Assembly: GCA_943322985.2 (NCBI GenBank)
Contig: CALPGA020000008.1
Span: 1-48,012, forward strand
Reading direction: 5' to 3'
DNA: 48,012 bases
Origin: Candidatus Finniella inopinata
Lineage (GTDB): Bacteria > Pseudomonadota > Alphaproteobacteria > Paracaedibacterales > CAITNM01
In this document: positions 8,131 to 19,016 of the stretch, piece after piece
Numbering within the stretch: position 1 is the stretch's first letter
How the letters are laid out: every line of letters starts with the position of its first letter
The notes under the pieces: generated by a model
What the model saw: only the letters and a program-made list of their open reading frames with translations
What the model was told of the DNA's origin: nothing
The model's database searches: none
Program-made: the position numbers and the translations under genes

Positions 8131-10089
8131 TTATTGCTTACTCAAAAGTGCTTTTACTCTTTTTACCACGATATCAGCTGTTATGCCAAAATGTTCATAC
8201 AAATCACCAGCAGGTGCTGATGCACCAAATGAATTAATCCCAATAAATTCACCTTTTTCGCCTAAATACTTTGGCCAAACGCCTTCACAGGCAGCCTCTA
8301 TAGCTATGCGAATACCATTACCCAAAACTTGATTTTTATATTCAACCGGTTGTTTTTCAAACAATTCCATGCAGGGCATAGAAACCACCCGCGCTGGTAT
8401 ATTCAGCTCCATTAGGATAGAGGCAGCATCAACAGCAATTGAAACTTCAGACCCAGTAGAAATTAGTGTCACTTGCGCTTTTGGCTTTTCAATAAGAACA
8501 TAGCCTCCCTTTGCGCAGGCATTTTCCAAATGGTTCGCCCTAGAGGAACTAAGGTACGGTAAATTCTGACGAGTCAAAACCAATACCGACGGCGTGTTTC
8601 TATTTTGCACTGCCAACTGCCAGCACTCAGCAACTTCGGTAGCATCCATAGGGCGGAAAGTTAAGACATTTGGAATACAGCGCAAATGTGCCAAGTGTTC
8701 AATGGGTTGATGTGTCGGCCCATCCTCCCCCAACCCAATAGAATCATGAGTTAGCACGTGCACAACTCCCTGATTCATTATTGCTGACAACCGTAAGGCT
8801 GGCTTTAAATAATCCAAAAAAACTAAAAAAGTCCCCCCATAAGGAATAAACACTTTTGAAAGACTTAAACCATTCATAATGGCTGCCATAGCGTGTTCAC
8901 GCACCCCGTAATGAATATAATTTCCAGAAAAATCATCAGCGGTTATAGGCTTTTGCGCTTTAGTTTTTGTGTTATTTGAACCAGTCAAATCAGCGGACCC
9001 ACCAATTAACGTAGAACCAGGAACAATCATTTCTAAAACTTGCTGAGAAAGCACTCGCGTTGCCAAGCATGGTTTTTCATCCCTAACCTTTTGCTTATAG
9101 GCATTAATAGCATCTGCAATATCAACATCAACAACTGGTTGCTGTAACTTTTTTTGAACGTCGGATGATGTTTGCTTTTTCCACTGGTCATAGGTTGCTT
9201 GATGACGCGCACCAATCGCACGCCAGGCGTTGAGAATGGTATCTGGAATCACAAATGGTTCATGGGGCCAATTCAAAGCAGCACGCGTAGCTTGAATTTC
9301 CGCACTCCCCAAAGGCGAACCATGCGCCCCACTTGTATTTGCTTTATTAGGCGAACCAAAACCAATAGTAGTTTTGCATGCAATCAAGCTTGGTTTATTG
9401 CTAGCTTTTGCCCGGGAAATTGCGCCATCAATGGCGTTATTATCGTGCCCATCAATTTGCTCCGCATTCCAACCATATGCCTGAAACCGCATAAGTGAAT
9501 TATCATTAAATGATAAATCAGTTTTTCCATCAATACTGATGCCGTTATCGTCATACAAAACAATTAGTTTGTTTAAGCACAAGTGACCCGCAAGAGATGC
9601 CGCTTCATGGCTAATACCTTCCATTAGGTCACCATCACTGGCTATAACGTAGGTGTAATGGTTTATCGCATCACCATGGGTTGCGTTCAGCATGCGTTCC
9701 GCAAGCGCCATACCCACAGCAGTTGCAATGCCCTGCCCCAATGGCCCCGTTGTCATTTCCACACCAGACAAATGCCCGTATTCTGGGTGACCCGCAGTTT
9801 TTGAACCCAGCTGACGAAAATTCTTAAGCTGCTCTAACGTGGCATCCTGGTAGCCTGTTAAATACAAAAGGCTATACAACAACATTGACCCATGACCAGC
9901 AGACAATACAAACCTGTCACGGTTGGCCCAGTCAGCATCTTGTGGGTTAAAAACCAAATGCTTTTCAAACAAAACTGTTGCCACATCAGCCATTCCCATG
10001 GGCATACCAGGGTGACCTGAATTGGCTTTTTCAACAGCATCAATACTTAAAAAACGAATGGCATTAGAGAGATCATGAAATGTGGTCAT
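8131..10089 (-). CDS. tkt: Transketolase
   Basis: The 652-residue protein is a complete transketolase, a thiamine-diphosphate enzyme of the non-oxidative pentose phosphate pathway. Visible motifs are [11 protein letters not shown] and [16 protein letters not shown] in the N-terminal domain, TGPLGQG, and the ThDP motif [15 protein letters not shown] with DNGISID. The cofactor-activating Glu is in [15 protein letters not shown] of the pyrimidine domain, followed by [14 protein letters not shown]. It is the first gene of the tkt-maeB-pepA operon, with a near-consensus promoter 30 bases upstream. Confidence 0.96.
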   Translation of the reverse strand: MTTFHDLSNAIRFLSIDAVEKANSGHPGMPMGMADVATVLFEKHLVFNPQDADWANRDRFVLSAGHGSMLLYSLLYLTGYQDATLEQLKNFRQLGSKTAGHPEYGHLSGVEMTTGPLGQGIATAVGMALAERMLNATHGDAINHYTYVIASDGDLMEGISHEAASLAGHLCLNKLIVLYDDNGISIDGKTDLSFNDNSLMRFQAYGWNAEQIDGHDNNAIDGAISRAKASNKPSLIACKTTIGFGSPNKANTSGAHGSPLGSAEIQATRAALNWPHEPFVIPDTILNAWRAIGARHQATYDQWKKQTSSDVQKKLQQPVVDVDIADAINAYKQKVRDEKPCLATRVLSQQVLEMIVPGSTLIGGSADLTGSNNTKTKAQKPITADDFSGNYIHYGVREHAMAAIMNGLSLSKVFIPYGGTFLVFLDYLKPALRLSAIMNQGVVHVLTHDSIGLGEDGPTHQPIEHLAHLRCIPNVLTFRPMDATEVAECWQLAVQNRNTPSVLVLTRQNLPYLSSSRANHLENACAKGGYVLIEKPKAQVTLISTGSEVSIAVDAASILMELNIPARVVSMPCMELFEKQPVEYKNQVLGNGIRIAIEAACEGVWPKYLGEKGEFIGINSFGASAPAGDLYEHFGITADIVVKRVKALLSKQ

Positions 10090-10118
10090 CTGAGAAAATT
10101 CTTGAATGTATGCAAGGC

Positions 10119-10147
10119 ATTATGCCGAAATTCTATGGGAGAGCCAA
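10119..10147 (-). promoter_or_regulatory. Promoter of the tkt-maeB-pepA operon
   Basis: On the minus strand TTGGCT (10147-10142), a 17-base spacer and CATAAT (10124-10119) lie about 30 bases before the tkt ATG. The -10 sits within the perfect inverted repeat GGCAT-T-ATGCC at 10116-10126, which could bind a regulator. Confidence 0.6.
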
Positions 10148-10185
10148 GAGACGGGAAGGTGAAGATATTAATAATCTGAATTCAT

Positions 10186-10222
10186 AAAAAAAACAGCCGT
10201 AAGAGTTACCCCCCTACGGCTG
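10186..10222 (-). terminator. Strong Rho-independent terminator after the 66-residue repeat gene
   Basis: CAGCCGTA (10194-10201) pairs with TACGGCTG (10215-10222), and on the minus strand the stem is followed by eight T. It begins 21 bases after the stop of the repeat-protein gene and shows that this small gene is a transcription unit. Confidence 0.88.
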
Positions 10223-10243
10223 AATGTAATAGTGCGTATTTAA

Positions 10244-10444
10244 TTAGTGAATCTCAGTTGCTCTTTTTGCTGCTGCTAATTGGTCCGCGCGAGCATTATC
10301 AACCATCTTTAAACGATCAATCGCTTCCCATGACATCATCTGTGGACCATGTGCTGCTTCCGCATCAATCTTGGCTGCTGCTAATTGGCTCGCACGAGCA
10401 TGATCAACCATCCTCAAACGATCAATCGCTTCCCATGATATCAT
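10244..10444 (-). CDS. Small two-repeat protein, possibly a remnant
   Basis: The 66-residue product is almost entirely two copies of a 35-residue unit (SWEAIDRL.MVD.ARA.QLAAAK), repeated at DNA level with a 105-bp period. I do not recognise the family. The unit is helix-forming, rich in Ala and charged residues. Nine codons before the ATG, after an in-frame TGA, the reading frame still resembles the inter-repeat linker (AAQIQNPQM against EAAHGPQMM), so an earlier longer array may have been shortened. No clear ribosome binding site is seen, but a strong terminator follows. It is divergent from vapB and shares its upstream region, including a 16-bp palindrome. Confidence 0.55.
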   Translation of the reverse strand: MISWEAIDRLRMVDHARASQLAAAKIDAEAAHGPQMMSWEAIDRLKMVDNARADQLAAAKRATEIH

Positions 10445-10482
10445 TTGTGGATTTTGTATTTGTGCTGCTTTTCAGAATTACC

Positions 10483-10511
10483 TTGATTATTTTTATAACA
10501 TGTTATAACAT
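10483..10511 (+). promoter_or_regulatory. vapB promoter with perfect palindromic operator
   Basis: TTGATT (10483-10488), a 17-base spacer and TAACAT (10506-10511) form a promoter. TTATAACATGTTATAA at 10493-10508 is a perfect 16-bp palindrome covering the spacer and -10 box, and the overlapping TGTTATAACA is a second one. This is the expected layout for autorepression by a ribbon-helix-helix antitoxin. Confidence 0.7.
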
Positions 10512-10540
10512 AACAAATAACGTATTAGAGAATTCAACCT

Positions 10541-10780
10541 ATGAATTTCAATGTATATATTAACGATGAATTAGGCCACCAATTAGCACACGTAGCAGAA
10601 GCTGAAGGAAAATCTCGCAATGCCCTTATTCGTGACGCTTTAAGCTTTTATTTAAAAAATCACACAAATCAATACTGGCCAAATGAAGTATTAAATTTTT
10701 CAGGTGTCAGCCAAGACTTTCCATCATTCGAATCATTTCGTTCAGAACTAAAACCAGCCTCAGAAGCGGTCATTTTTTAA
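10541..10780 (+). CDS. vapB: VapB-type ribbon-helix-helix antitoxin
   Basis: The 79-residue protein has an N-terminal ribbon-helix-helix fold: strand MNFNVYINDEL, then helices around QLAHVAEAEGKSRNALIRDALSFYL. A C-terminal tail contains aromatic residues (FPSFESFRSEL) that in this family insert into the toxin. It should repress its own promoter through the palindrome at 10493-10508 and neutralise the PIN toxin encoded next. Its stop and the toxin start overlap as TAATG. Confidence 0.85.
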   Translation: MNFNVYINDELGHQLAHVAEAEGKSRNALIRDALSFYLKNHTNQYWPNEVLNFSGVSQDFPSFESFRSELKPASEAVIF

Positions 10781-11175
10781 TGTATCTTTTAGACACCTGC
10801 GTCATAAGTGATTTTGTAAAAGGTAACGAAAATACGTTGCGCAAAGTTAAAGCACTTGCACCGTCGCTTTTATTTATTTCCACCATCACGCAAATGGAAA
10901 TTGAATACGGCCTAAAACGCATAGAAGAAAGACGACACAAGATTGACCCAATAATTGGCTCACTATATTCCTGCATTAATATTTTACCGTTTGATGAAAA
11001 AACAGCTCTTTGCGCGGCAGCTATTCGCGTTGACCTTGCAAAAACTGGACAGCTAATTGGCGCTTATGATTTTCTTATCGCCGCCAGTGCTTTGACTAAT
11101 AATTTAGTTATGGTCACAGCTAACCTAAGTGAGTTTTCCAGAGTCAACAGATTAACCATTGAAAACTGGCGTTAA
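10780..11175 (+). CDS. vapC: VapC-type PIN-domain ribonuclease toxin
   Basis: The 131-residue product is a complete PIN domain. The acidic metal-binding residues are present: Asp5 in MYLLDTCVISDF, Glu40 in TQMEIEYGL, and Asp97 in GAYDFLIAASAL. A terminal VTANLSEFSRVNRLTIENW matches the conserved end of VapC. VapC toxins are magnesium-dependent RNases, usually cutting initiator tRNA or rRNA loops. Nothing is missing, so it is likely active. It is translationally coupled to vapB by a 1-base overlap. Confidence 0.92.
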   Translation: MYLLDTCVISDFVKGNENTLRKVKALAPSLLFISTITQMEIEYGLKRIEERRHKIDPIIGSLYSCINILPFDEKTALCAAAIRVDLAKTGQLIGAYDFLIAASALTNNLVMVTANLSEFSRVNRLTIENWR

Positions 11176-11186
11176 TCAACTACGCC

Positions 11187-12449
11187 TTAACGCCTATTCT
11201 TAACGTACAGCCGAAGTGGCACACCTACCAAAAATACGGTTAGGGAATATAAAGTCATTTCAATGCTAATGGAACTTAAAACCCAAAAGCAAAAAGCCGT
11301 AGAGGCAATGCCCAACAACCAATGTTTTGGTTTTGAATGTTCGTAGTTTTTTAAAAATTTAATATAAGCCAATGTACACGCCAAATACACAATTAAAATA
11401 AGCGATGAACTAATTGAAACCACAAAATTGAACTGCTCTACCAAGCTTTCGCTTAACGAAAGTATCATAAATGGAATTGTGCACATTGACGAAATAATAA
11501 TAGCTGCACTGGGGGAACCGCATTTATCTGTTTTTAAAAATATTTTAGGAAATATTCCATCTTTGGCAGCGCCATATGCAATGCGTCCTCCAATAAGCAT
11601 CCATCCATTCAAGGCACCTAGGGTGATTAAAATACCAGCACCTGCCACAAAATTTTGCCAGTTACCACCAAACACGCATGCGGCCAAATCTGCGTAGGGG
11701 GCTTTCGACTGAACAAGTTGATCAAAAGGAATGTGCCCCAAAATACTGACTGTGCCTAGAATATAAATACCAGCCGCGATTAACGTTCCTACTATTGTTG
11801 CTTTAGGAATAGTTCGGCGAGGATTTTCCACTTCTTCACTTGGAACTGTTCCTGTTTCAAACCCCATAAAGGAAAAAATCATTAGCATTACCGAACCTGC
11901 AAGGGCTGATCCATATGACATGTTAATAGGCGGTGCAGCAAACAGGTATTCAGACTTCACTGAAAACAACGCCACAACCGGCAACACAATTAAAGGCAGT
12001 ACCTTAACAATGGTAAGAATAAGCTCAACTCGCCCAGCAAAAGCAATTTTACATAAGTTAACGGCTGTAAATAATACAATGATAAGCACCTCTAAAATCA
12101 TTAGCGTGCCATTGGAAAGTGGGCCACAAATAGTGGTTAGGCAACCCATGGCTGCAGAAACCAACGCTGCATAGCCTACCCAAGCTAAAATCCAATATAC
12201 CCAGGCAATGTAAAAGCCAGCATCTTTTCCAAAAGCTTCTTCTACATATACGTGTGGCCCACCGGTTCTTGGGTGCTTACTGCAAAGCTGGCAAAAAACT
12301 AACGAAAGAAGAATGGCCCCAATGGAAGCCATAACCCAACCCGCAAATGATATAGAGCCATATGGCGCCAAGATTGCCGGCAGCATAAGCACGCCGCTAC
12401 CAACTAAATTTCCCACTACCAAGGCAACAAGTTGCCAAAAACCAAGCAT
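11187..12449 (-). CDS. APC-family amino acid permease/antiporter
   Basis: The 420-residue protein has about twelve membrane helices and the family hallmark in helix 1, VALVVGNLVGSGVLMLPA, with unwound GSG. It also has SFMGFETGTVPSEEVENPRRTIP, a motif of the AdiC/PotE/CadB-like branch. Such carriers take up or exchange amino acids or polyamines across the inner membrane. The substrate cannot be read from sequence. It ends 11 bases from the convergent vapC, with no clear terminator between. Amino acid import fits an intracellular lifestyle. Confidence 0.88.
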   Translation of the reverse strand: MLGFWQLVALVVGNLVGSGVLMLPAILAPYGSISFAGWVMASIGAILLSLVFCQLCSKHPRTGGPHVYVEEAFGKDAGFYIAWVYWILAWVGYAALVSAAMGCLTTICGPLSNGTLMILEVLIIVLFTAVNLCKIAFAGRVELILTIVKVLPLIVLPVVALFSVKSEYLFAAPPINMSYGSALAGSVMLMIFSFMGFETGTVPSEEVENPRRTIPKATIVGTLIAAGIYILGTVSILGHIPFDQLVQSKAPYADLAACVFGGNWQNFVAGAGILITLGALNGWMLIGGRIAYGAAKDGIFPKIFLKTDKCGSPSAAIIISSMCTIPFMILSLSESLVEQFNFVVSISSSLILIVYLACTLAYIKFLKNYEHSKPKHWLLGIASTAFCFWVLSSISIEMTLYSLTVFLVGVPLRLYVKNRR

Positions 12450-12561
12450 GATATTATTTATATTCTTTTATAACAGAGGGCAGTGTACAAAAATCTCAAC
12501 TATTTTGAAATCGAATAATTAATAATTAACGTAAAAAGCTGATACGCGGCACCAAACACCA

Positions 12562-12590
12562 TTGATATAGTAACGCTATTTTGTTCTAAT
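12562..12590 (+). promoter_or_regulatory. Promoter of the esterase-mdh-sucCDAB operon
   Basis: TTGATA (12562-12567), a 17-base spacer and TCTAAT (12585-12590) form a strong sigma-70-type promoter about 35 bases before the first gene. Confidence 0.65.
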
Positions 12591-12624
12591 AAAGTCGTAG
12601 GTATTTTAAAAGAACTTTAATAAA

Positions 12625-13281
12625 TTGTTTGAGAACTGTCCGATATTACTCCCCAAAGGAACAGCTAAAAAGCTTGTGCTATTTTTGCATGGGTACGGAT
12701 CAAACGGAGCAGACCTGCTTGAAATAGGACGTATGTGGCAACCTAACCTTAAGGATACTGTGTTTCTTTCACCAAATGCCATTGAACCAAGTGAAATTAA
12801 TCCCTTTAGTGATAGCTATCAATGGTTTGGTTTATCTGATTTTAATCCATTTAATATTCGCGCCGGGCTAGATATGGCGCGCCCCCATTTGAACAGATTC
12901 ATTAAACAGTCACTGGCTGAATATAGACTACTTCCTTCTGATCTTATTATCGTTGGTTTTTCCCAAGGTACCATGATGGCCCTAGAAATGCTTTTTAGTA
13001 TTTCCAAGCTAGGTGGAATTATTGGGTATTCTGGGGCTTTTTATCCACCTGCTAAAGCAAAACCCTTATCACCTCCCCCAGTACTTTTAATTCATGGCAC
13101 TGCAGATGTTGTTGTGCCGTATTCAGCAATGCAAGTAGCACAAACACAACTGCGTCAGCTAGACGTGAATGTCATGACAAAAACCTGCACAGGCTTAGGT
13201 CATAGCATCGATGAATCTGGCCTAATGGCAGGACTTGATTTTATTACATACCAACAGCAAAACCAGCCTATAGCTTTGTAA
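12625..13281 (+). CDS. Carboxylesterase/phospholipase-type alpha/beta hydrolase
   Basis: The 218-residue protein belongs to the YpfH/acyl-protein-thioesterase-like hydrolases. It has the oxyanion loop LFLHGYGSNGADL, nucleophile Ser in VGFSQGTMMALE, Asp in LLIHGTADVVVPY and His in TGLGHSID. It probably hydrolyses short acyl esters or lysophospholipids in the cytoplasm. The only start codon between the upstream in-frame stop and the HGYGSNG motif is TTG at 12625, so initiation is non-canonical; the first ATG is too far inside. It leads the TCA operon, 9 bases before mdh. Confidence 0.88.
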   Translation: MFENCPILLPKGTAKKLVLFLHGYGSNGADLLEIGRMWQPNLKDTVFLSPNAIEPSEINPFSDSYQWFGLSDFNPFNIRAGLDMARPHLNRFIKQSLAEYRLLPSDLIIVGFSQGTMMALEMLFSISKLGGIIGYSGAFYPPAKAKPLSPPPVLLIHGTADVVVPYSAMQVAQTQLRQLDVNVMTKTCTGLGHSIDESGLMAGLDFITYQQQNQPIAL

Positions 13282-13287
13282 GGATAA

Positions 13288-14244
<957 letters not shown>

Positions 14245-15405
14245 ATGAACATTCATGAATATCAAGCCAAGAAACTGCTAAGCGCATTTGATGTGCCCGT
14301 AGGCCAAGGAGAGGTCGCTGAAACTGCAGATGAAGCCGTTACCGCTGCCCAAGAACTTGGTGGCGCACTCTGGGTAGTAAAAGCCCAAATTCATGCCGGT
14401 GGTCGAGGACTTGCTGGCGGCGTTAAAGTCTGTAAAAGCCTAGATGAAGTAAAAACCTACGCAACATCCCTGCTTGGCTCAACTTTAGTTACTCATCAAA
14501 CGGGACCTTTGGGTCAAAAAGTTCGAAAAATCTATGTAGAATCAGCAGCCAACATAGATAAAGAATTGTACTTAAGCTTGGTACTTAACCGCAATACTAG
14601 CCAAGTTTGCATTATCGCCTCTGCCGAAGGTGGTATGGATATTGAAGAAGTAGCTCAAAACCACCCTGACAAAATTGTAAATCTAAGCATTCCTCCTGCA
14701 ACGGGTATTCAAGGCTACCACGCAAGACGCGTAGCCAAAGTATTTGGCATGCTTGATAAATCAAAAGATGTATTACATCTGCTACAAGGACTATATGAAT
14801 TTTATGAAAGCTGTGACTGCAGCCTCATTGAAATCAATCCGTTAGTTTTAACCAAAGAAGGTACCCTTTTAGCGTTAGATGCCAAAGTTAGCTTTGATGA
14901 TAATGCCCTGTATCGCCATGCATCAATTGTTGAACTGAATGATCCTTTTGAAGAAGATGCGTCTGAAACAGAAGCCAAAGCCCATGATCTTAGCTACGTA
15001 AAGCTAGATGGCACAATTGGCTGCCTGGTAAATGGTGCCGGCCTTGCAATGGCCACCATGGATATTATTAAACATTACGGCGGAGAACCTGCAAATTTTC
15101 TTGATGTCGGCGGTGGCGCAGACAAAGAACGCGTCAGCAAAGCCTTTCAAATCATTTTAAAAGACCAAGGTGTTAAAGCCATATTAGTGAATATTTTTGG
15201 CGGCATTATGCGCTGCGATATTATAGCCCAAGGCATTATTGCAGCAGCTTCTGAAATGAAATTAAACGTGCCACTTATTGTGCGGTTACAAGGCACAAAC
15301 AAAGACTTGGGCAAACAAATGCTGAACGATTCTGGCTTGAATATAATTGCCGCTGATGGCTTAGATGAAGCTGCACAAAAAGCAGTTGCAGCTGTGAAAG
15401 GTTAG
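14245..15405 (+). CDS. sucC: Succinyl-CoA synthetase beta subunit
   Basis: The 386-residue subunit has the ATP-grasp N-terminal half, beginning [15 protein letters not shown], with [15 protein letters not shown] and SLIEINPLV. The C-terminal CoA-ligase half has [12 protein letters not shown] and [10 protein letters not shown]. Together with SucD it converts succinyl-CoA to succinate with formation of ATP or GTP. There are no bases between the mdh stop and this start, and sucD begins 3 bases after its stop, so the subunits are made together. Confidence 0.97.
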   Translation: MNIHEYQAKKLLSAFDVPVGQGEVAETADEAVTAAQELGGALWVVKAQIHAGGRGLAGGVKVCKSLDEVKTYATSLLGSTLVTHQTGPLGQKVRKIYVESAANIDKELYLSLVLNRNTSQVCIIASAEGGMDIEEVAQNHPDKIVNLSIPPATGIQGYHARRVAKVFGMLDKSKDVLHLLQGLYEFYESCDCSLIEINPLVLTKEGTLLALDAKVSFDDNALYRHASIVELNDPFEEDASETEAKAHDLSYVKLDGTIGCLVNGAGLAMATMDIIKHYGGEPANFLDVGGGADKERVSKAFQIILKDQGVKAILVNIFGGIMRCDIIAQGIIAAASEMKLNVPLIVRLQGTNKDLGKQMLNDSGLNIIAADGLDEAAQKAVAAVKG

Positions 15406-15408
15406 GCA

Positions 15409-16296
15409 ATGGCTATTTTAGTTAATAAGCACACAAAGGTTATCTGTCAGGGCTTCACAGGTAAACAAGGAACATTTCATAGCGAACAAGCAATTGCTTA
15501 TGGAACGCAGTTTGTAGGCGGAGTAACACCGGGTAAAGGTGGAACTATTCACCTTGATAGGCCTGTGTTTGACACAGTAGAACAAGCTGTTTCAAAAACA
15601 GGCGCAAACGCTACCATGATATATGTCCCTGCCCCATTTGCTGCCGATGCTATTTTAGAAGCAGCTGATGCAGGTATTGAAGTAATTGTTTGTATTACAG
15701 AAGGCATTCCTGTGCACGATATGGTGCAGGTAAAACAAACATTAGCATCTAAAAAATGTCATTTAATTGGTCCAAACTGCCCTGGAATTATTACGCCTGA
15801 TGCTTGCAAAATCGGCATTATGCCAGGATTTATTCACAAAAATGGAACAGTTGGTATTGTTTCAAGGTCAGGTACATTAACCTATGAAGCCGTTTACCAA
15901 ACCACACAAAACGGACTGGGACAAAGCACCTGCGTTGGTATTGGCGGAGACCCAGTAAAAGGTCTGAACTTTATTGACGTTTTAGAAATGTTTTATAAAG
16001 ACGACACTACCCATGGAATTTTGCTGATTGGTGAAATTGGCGGGCAAGACGAACAAGCAGCTGCAGAATACGTAGCCTCTCAAGCTAAAAAAGGAATCAA
16101 AAAACCAGTCGCTGCATTTATTGCAGGCGTTACTGCACCTGTTGGTCGCCGTATGGGGCATGCTGGTGCAATTGCATCAGGCAAAGGTGACAGTGCACAA
16201 GATAAAATTACTTTCCTGCAGGCCCATGGAATTGAAATAGCCCCTACCCCAGCTCATATGGGCGATGCAATGAAGAAAGCCATGGGAGCAGCCTAA
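15409..16296 (+). CDS. sucD: Succinyl-CoA synthetase alpha subunit
   Basis: The 295-residue subunit binds CoA in its N-terminal Rossmann fold ([17 protein letters not shown]). It carries the phosphorylated active-site His in [13 protein letters not shown] near residue 250. [11 protein letters not shown] and SRSGTLTYE are further family motifs. Length is normal. Its stop overlaps the sucA start in TAATG. Confidence 0.97.
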   Translation: MAILVNKHTKVICQGFTGKQGTFHSEQAIAYGTQFVGGVTPGKGGTIHLDRPVFDTVEQAVSKTGANATMIYVPAPFAADAILEAADAGIEVIVCITEGIPVHDMVQVKQTLASKKCHLIGPNCPGIITPDACKIGIMPGFIHKNGTVGIVSRSGTLTYEAVYQTTQNGLGQSTCVGIGGDPVKGLNFIDVLEMFYKDDTTHGILLIGEIGGQDEQAAAEYVASQAKKGIKKPVAAFIAGVTAPVGRRMGHAGAIASGKGDSAQDKITFLQAHGIEIAPTPAHMGDAMKKAMGAA

Positions 16297-19013
16297 TGGA
16301 AGACCTGCTTCAAGGTGATAATGCTGCATATTTAAGCGAGCTCTACAAGCAATACAGCAAAAATCCTGAAGCAATTGATGAAAAATGGCAGCGCGTCTTC
16401 CGTGATTTAGGCCCAATTTCATCTAACGCTTCACCTGATGAACGCGCCATTATTGATTCTGTACGCGCCCTAATGCTTATTCGGACCTACCGTGTTCGTG
16501 GTCATTTAGCAGCAAAATTAGACCCACTTGGCATTGAAAAACGTGGCACTCACTGGGAACTTAATCCTGAAAATTATGGATTTTCAGCCAGCGATTACGA
16601 TCGACCGATTTACTTAGATAAAGTCCTAGGCTTAGAGCGCGCAACATTAAGAACCATTTTAGACAAACTCCACAAAACGTACTGCAGCACTATTGGTGTT
16701 GAATTTATGCACATTCAAGATCCTGTTCAAAAAAACTGGATTCAAGAACGGATTGAAAATTCGATCAAACCAAAAATTGACCCTAAAAAAATCCTAACGC
16801 AATTAACCCAAGCAGAATTTTTTGAAAGGTTCTTAAACGTAAAATTCCCAGGCGCAAAGCGCTTTGGACTAGAAGGCGGTGAAAGCCTTATACCAGCGGT
16901 CGAGCAAGCATTAGAAGTTTATCAAACTTATAGCGTTGAAGAAGTTTGCTTTGGCATGGCACACCGTGGGCGCTTAAGTGTGCTTGCAAACATTATGCAT
17001 CAACCAGTTCGCTATATTCTAGCCCAGTTTCAAGGACAAAGCTTAAATCCGGATAATTATAAAGGTTCTGGTGATGTTAAATATCACCTAGGGTATTCTT
17101 CAGACCGAACAATTTCTGGAAAACGTCTTCACTTATCATTAAGTCCAAATCCATCTCATCTTGAGGCCGTAAACCCAGTTGTACTGGGTAAAGTACGCTC
17201 AAAACAAGATCAAAAGAATGATACAGAACGCAAATCAGTTGCGAGCATTTTATTGCACGGAGACGCCGCATTTGCAGGACAAGGGTTAGTTGCAGAATCA
17301 CTTGGTCTATGTGGCCTTGAAGGCTATGAAATAGGTGGCACCCTTCATTTTATTATTAATAATCAAATTGGGTTTACAACCTCTCCACCACATTCACGCT
17401 CAAGCCCTTACTCGTCAGACATTGCAAAAGCCATTCAAGCACCAATTTTTCATGTAAATGCTGATTCTCCTGAAGATGTCGTCTGGGTTAGTAGCCTAGC
17501 TGCAGAATTTGTGCGCACTTTTGGGGTAGATGCAGTAATCGATATGATTTGCTACCGGCGCTACGGTCACAATGAAATGGATGAACCATCATTCACTCAG
17601 CCCATTATGTACCAAACAATTGCAGAGCATCCAACAACACGCGCTTTATATGCTAAGCAATTACTAGATCAAAATCTTTTAAGCACCACTGAAACCACAA
17701 TCATTGAAAGCAAAGTTCAAAGCTTTTTAAATAGCGAATTTGAAGCGGCTTCCTGCATAGACCAAAATGAAAAAAAGCTAGACTGGCTTGAAGGCGCTTG
17801 GAGCATTATTAAAGACAAAAGTAAAAAAGCTGAAACTGGTGTTTCACTCAAACACCTTAAAAAATTAGGACTCGCTCTTTGTTATGTTCCAGAAGATTTT
17901 TCTATCCATCCAAAGCTCAAACGCCAATTAGATCAACGCGCTCAATCCTTTCAGAATGATGGCCCACTAGATTGGGCTGACGGAGAATCCTTAGCTTTTG
18001 CTAGTCTTTTGACTGAGGGAAACCCAGTGCGCCTTTCAGGTCAAGATTCCTGTCGTGGAACATTTTCTCACCGGCATGCAATTATTTTTGATCAAGTTAA
18101 TGAAAATCAATATATCCCTCTAAACAACTTAGGCGTTAAACAAGCAAATTTTGAAGTGCTTGATAGCCCATTGGCAGAAGCATCAGTACTTGGGTTCGAT
18201 TACGGATACAGCACAGCAAACCCAGAAGCACTAGTCGTATGGGAAGCCCAATTTGGAGACTTCGCAAACGGTGCACAAGTTATTATTGATCAGTTCATTA
18301 GTTCCGCTGAAAAAAAATGGTTACGCCTATCAGGCCTTGTCATGCTGCTTCCTCATGGTATGGAAGGCCAAGGGCCAGAACATTCCTCAGCAAGACTTGA
18401 ACGCTATTTGCAACTATGCGCCGAAGATAATCTTCAAGTTGTGAACTGCACAACCCCTGCGAATTTTTTTCATGTCATACGCCGTCAACTGCACAGTGAT
18501 TGGCGAAAACCATTAATTATCATGACGCCAAAATCATTATTACGTCATAAACTAGCTGTATCAGTCCTTAGCGATATGGGCGAAGACACTTATTTCAAAC
18601 GAGTCATTGCCGATGAAAGCGCAAAGAAACCAACACGCATCATTTTATGCAGTGGTAAAATTTACTACGATCTAGTTGAAGCACGCCAAGCAAGAAAAGC
18701 AAACGACATCGCCATTGTAAGGCTTGAACAGTTCTATCCATTCCCTGAATCTTCTTTGGTTGATGAATTACAAAAATATGGCAATGCACCACTTGTCTGG
18801 TGCCAAGAAGAACCCCGCAACATGGGGGCCTGGAACTTTCTTGATCGCCGCCTAGAAGAAGTATTGAAAAAAATAAAAAACACACACAGTCGACCACATT
18901 ATGTTGGGCGAAAAGAAGCAGCATCACCCGCTACAGGTATTGCTGGCATTCATGAAAAAGAGCAAGCTGCAGTTGTAGAAGCCGCACTATTTGGAACGTT
19001 ACAGGAGTTATAA
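16296..19013 (+). CDS. sucA: 2-oxoglutarate dehydrogenase E1 component
   Basis: At 905 residues this is a complete thiamine-dependent E1o, which decarboxylates 2-oxoglutarate and passes the succinyl group to the lipoyl arm of SucB. The N-terminal peptide (NAAYLSELYKQYSKNPEAID) that docks on E2 is present. Catalytic motifs include VCFGMAHRGRLSVLANIM, the ThDP motif around LHGDAAFAGQGLVAE with HFIINNQIGFTT, and CYRRYGHNEMDEPSFTQP. The C-terminal HGMEGQGPEHSSARLER is also intact. Because SucB lacks a recognisable E3-binding domain, the E1 N-terminus may also matter for holding E3, as proposed for mitochondrial complexes. It overlaps sucD by one base. Confidence 0.97.
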   Translation: MEDLLQGDNAAYLSELYKQYSKNPEAIDEKWQRVFRDLGPISSNASPDERAIIDSVRALMLIRTYRVRGHLAAKLDPLGIEKRGTHWELNPENYGFSASDYDRPIYLDKVLGLERATLRTILDKLHKTYCSTIGVEFMHIQDPVQKNWIQERIENSIKPKIDPKKILTQLTQAEFFERFLNVKFPGAKRFGLEGGESLIPAVEQALEVYQTYSVEEVCFGMAHRGRLSVLANIMHQPVRYILAQFQGQSLNPDNYKGSGDVKYHLGYSSDRTISGKRLHLSLSPNPSHLEAVNPVVLGKVRSKQDQKNDTERKSVASILLHGDAAFAGQGLVAESLGLCGLEGYEIGGTLHFIINNQIGFTTSPPHSRSSPYSSDIAKAIQAPIFHVNADSPEDVVWVSSLAAEFVRTFGVDAVIDMICYRRYGHNEMDEPSFTQPIMYQTIAEHPTTRALYAKQLLDQNLLSTTETTIIESKVQSFLNSEFEAASCIDQNEKKLDWLEGAWSIIKDKSKKAETGVSLKHLKKLGLALCYVPEDFSIHPKLKRQLDQRAQSFQNDGPLDWADGESLAFASLLTEGNPVRLSGQDSCRGTFSHRHAIIFDQVNENQYIPLNNLGVKQANFEVLDSPLAEASVLGFDYGYSTANPEALVVWEAQFGDFANGAQVIIDQFISSAEKKWLRLSGLVMLLPHGMEGQGPEHSSARLERYLQLCAEDNLQVVNCTTPANFFHVIRRQLHSDWRKPLIIMTPKSLLRHKLAVSVLSDMGEDTYFKRVIADESAKKPTRIILCSGKIYYDLVEARQARKANDIAIVRLEQFYPFPESSLVDELQKYGNAPLVWCQEEPRNMGAWNFLDRRLEEVLKKIKNTHSRPHYVGRKEAASPATGIAGIHEKEQAAVVEAALFGTLQEL

Positions 19014-19016
19014 ATC

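Noticed and set aside
10244-10444. CRISPR-like array
   Set aside because: Two 105-bp units without constant short repeats and spacers; they encode protein repeats. No CRISPR array was seen in the window.
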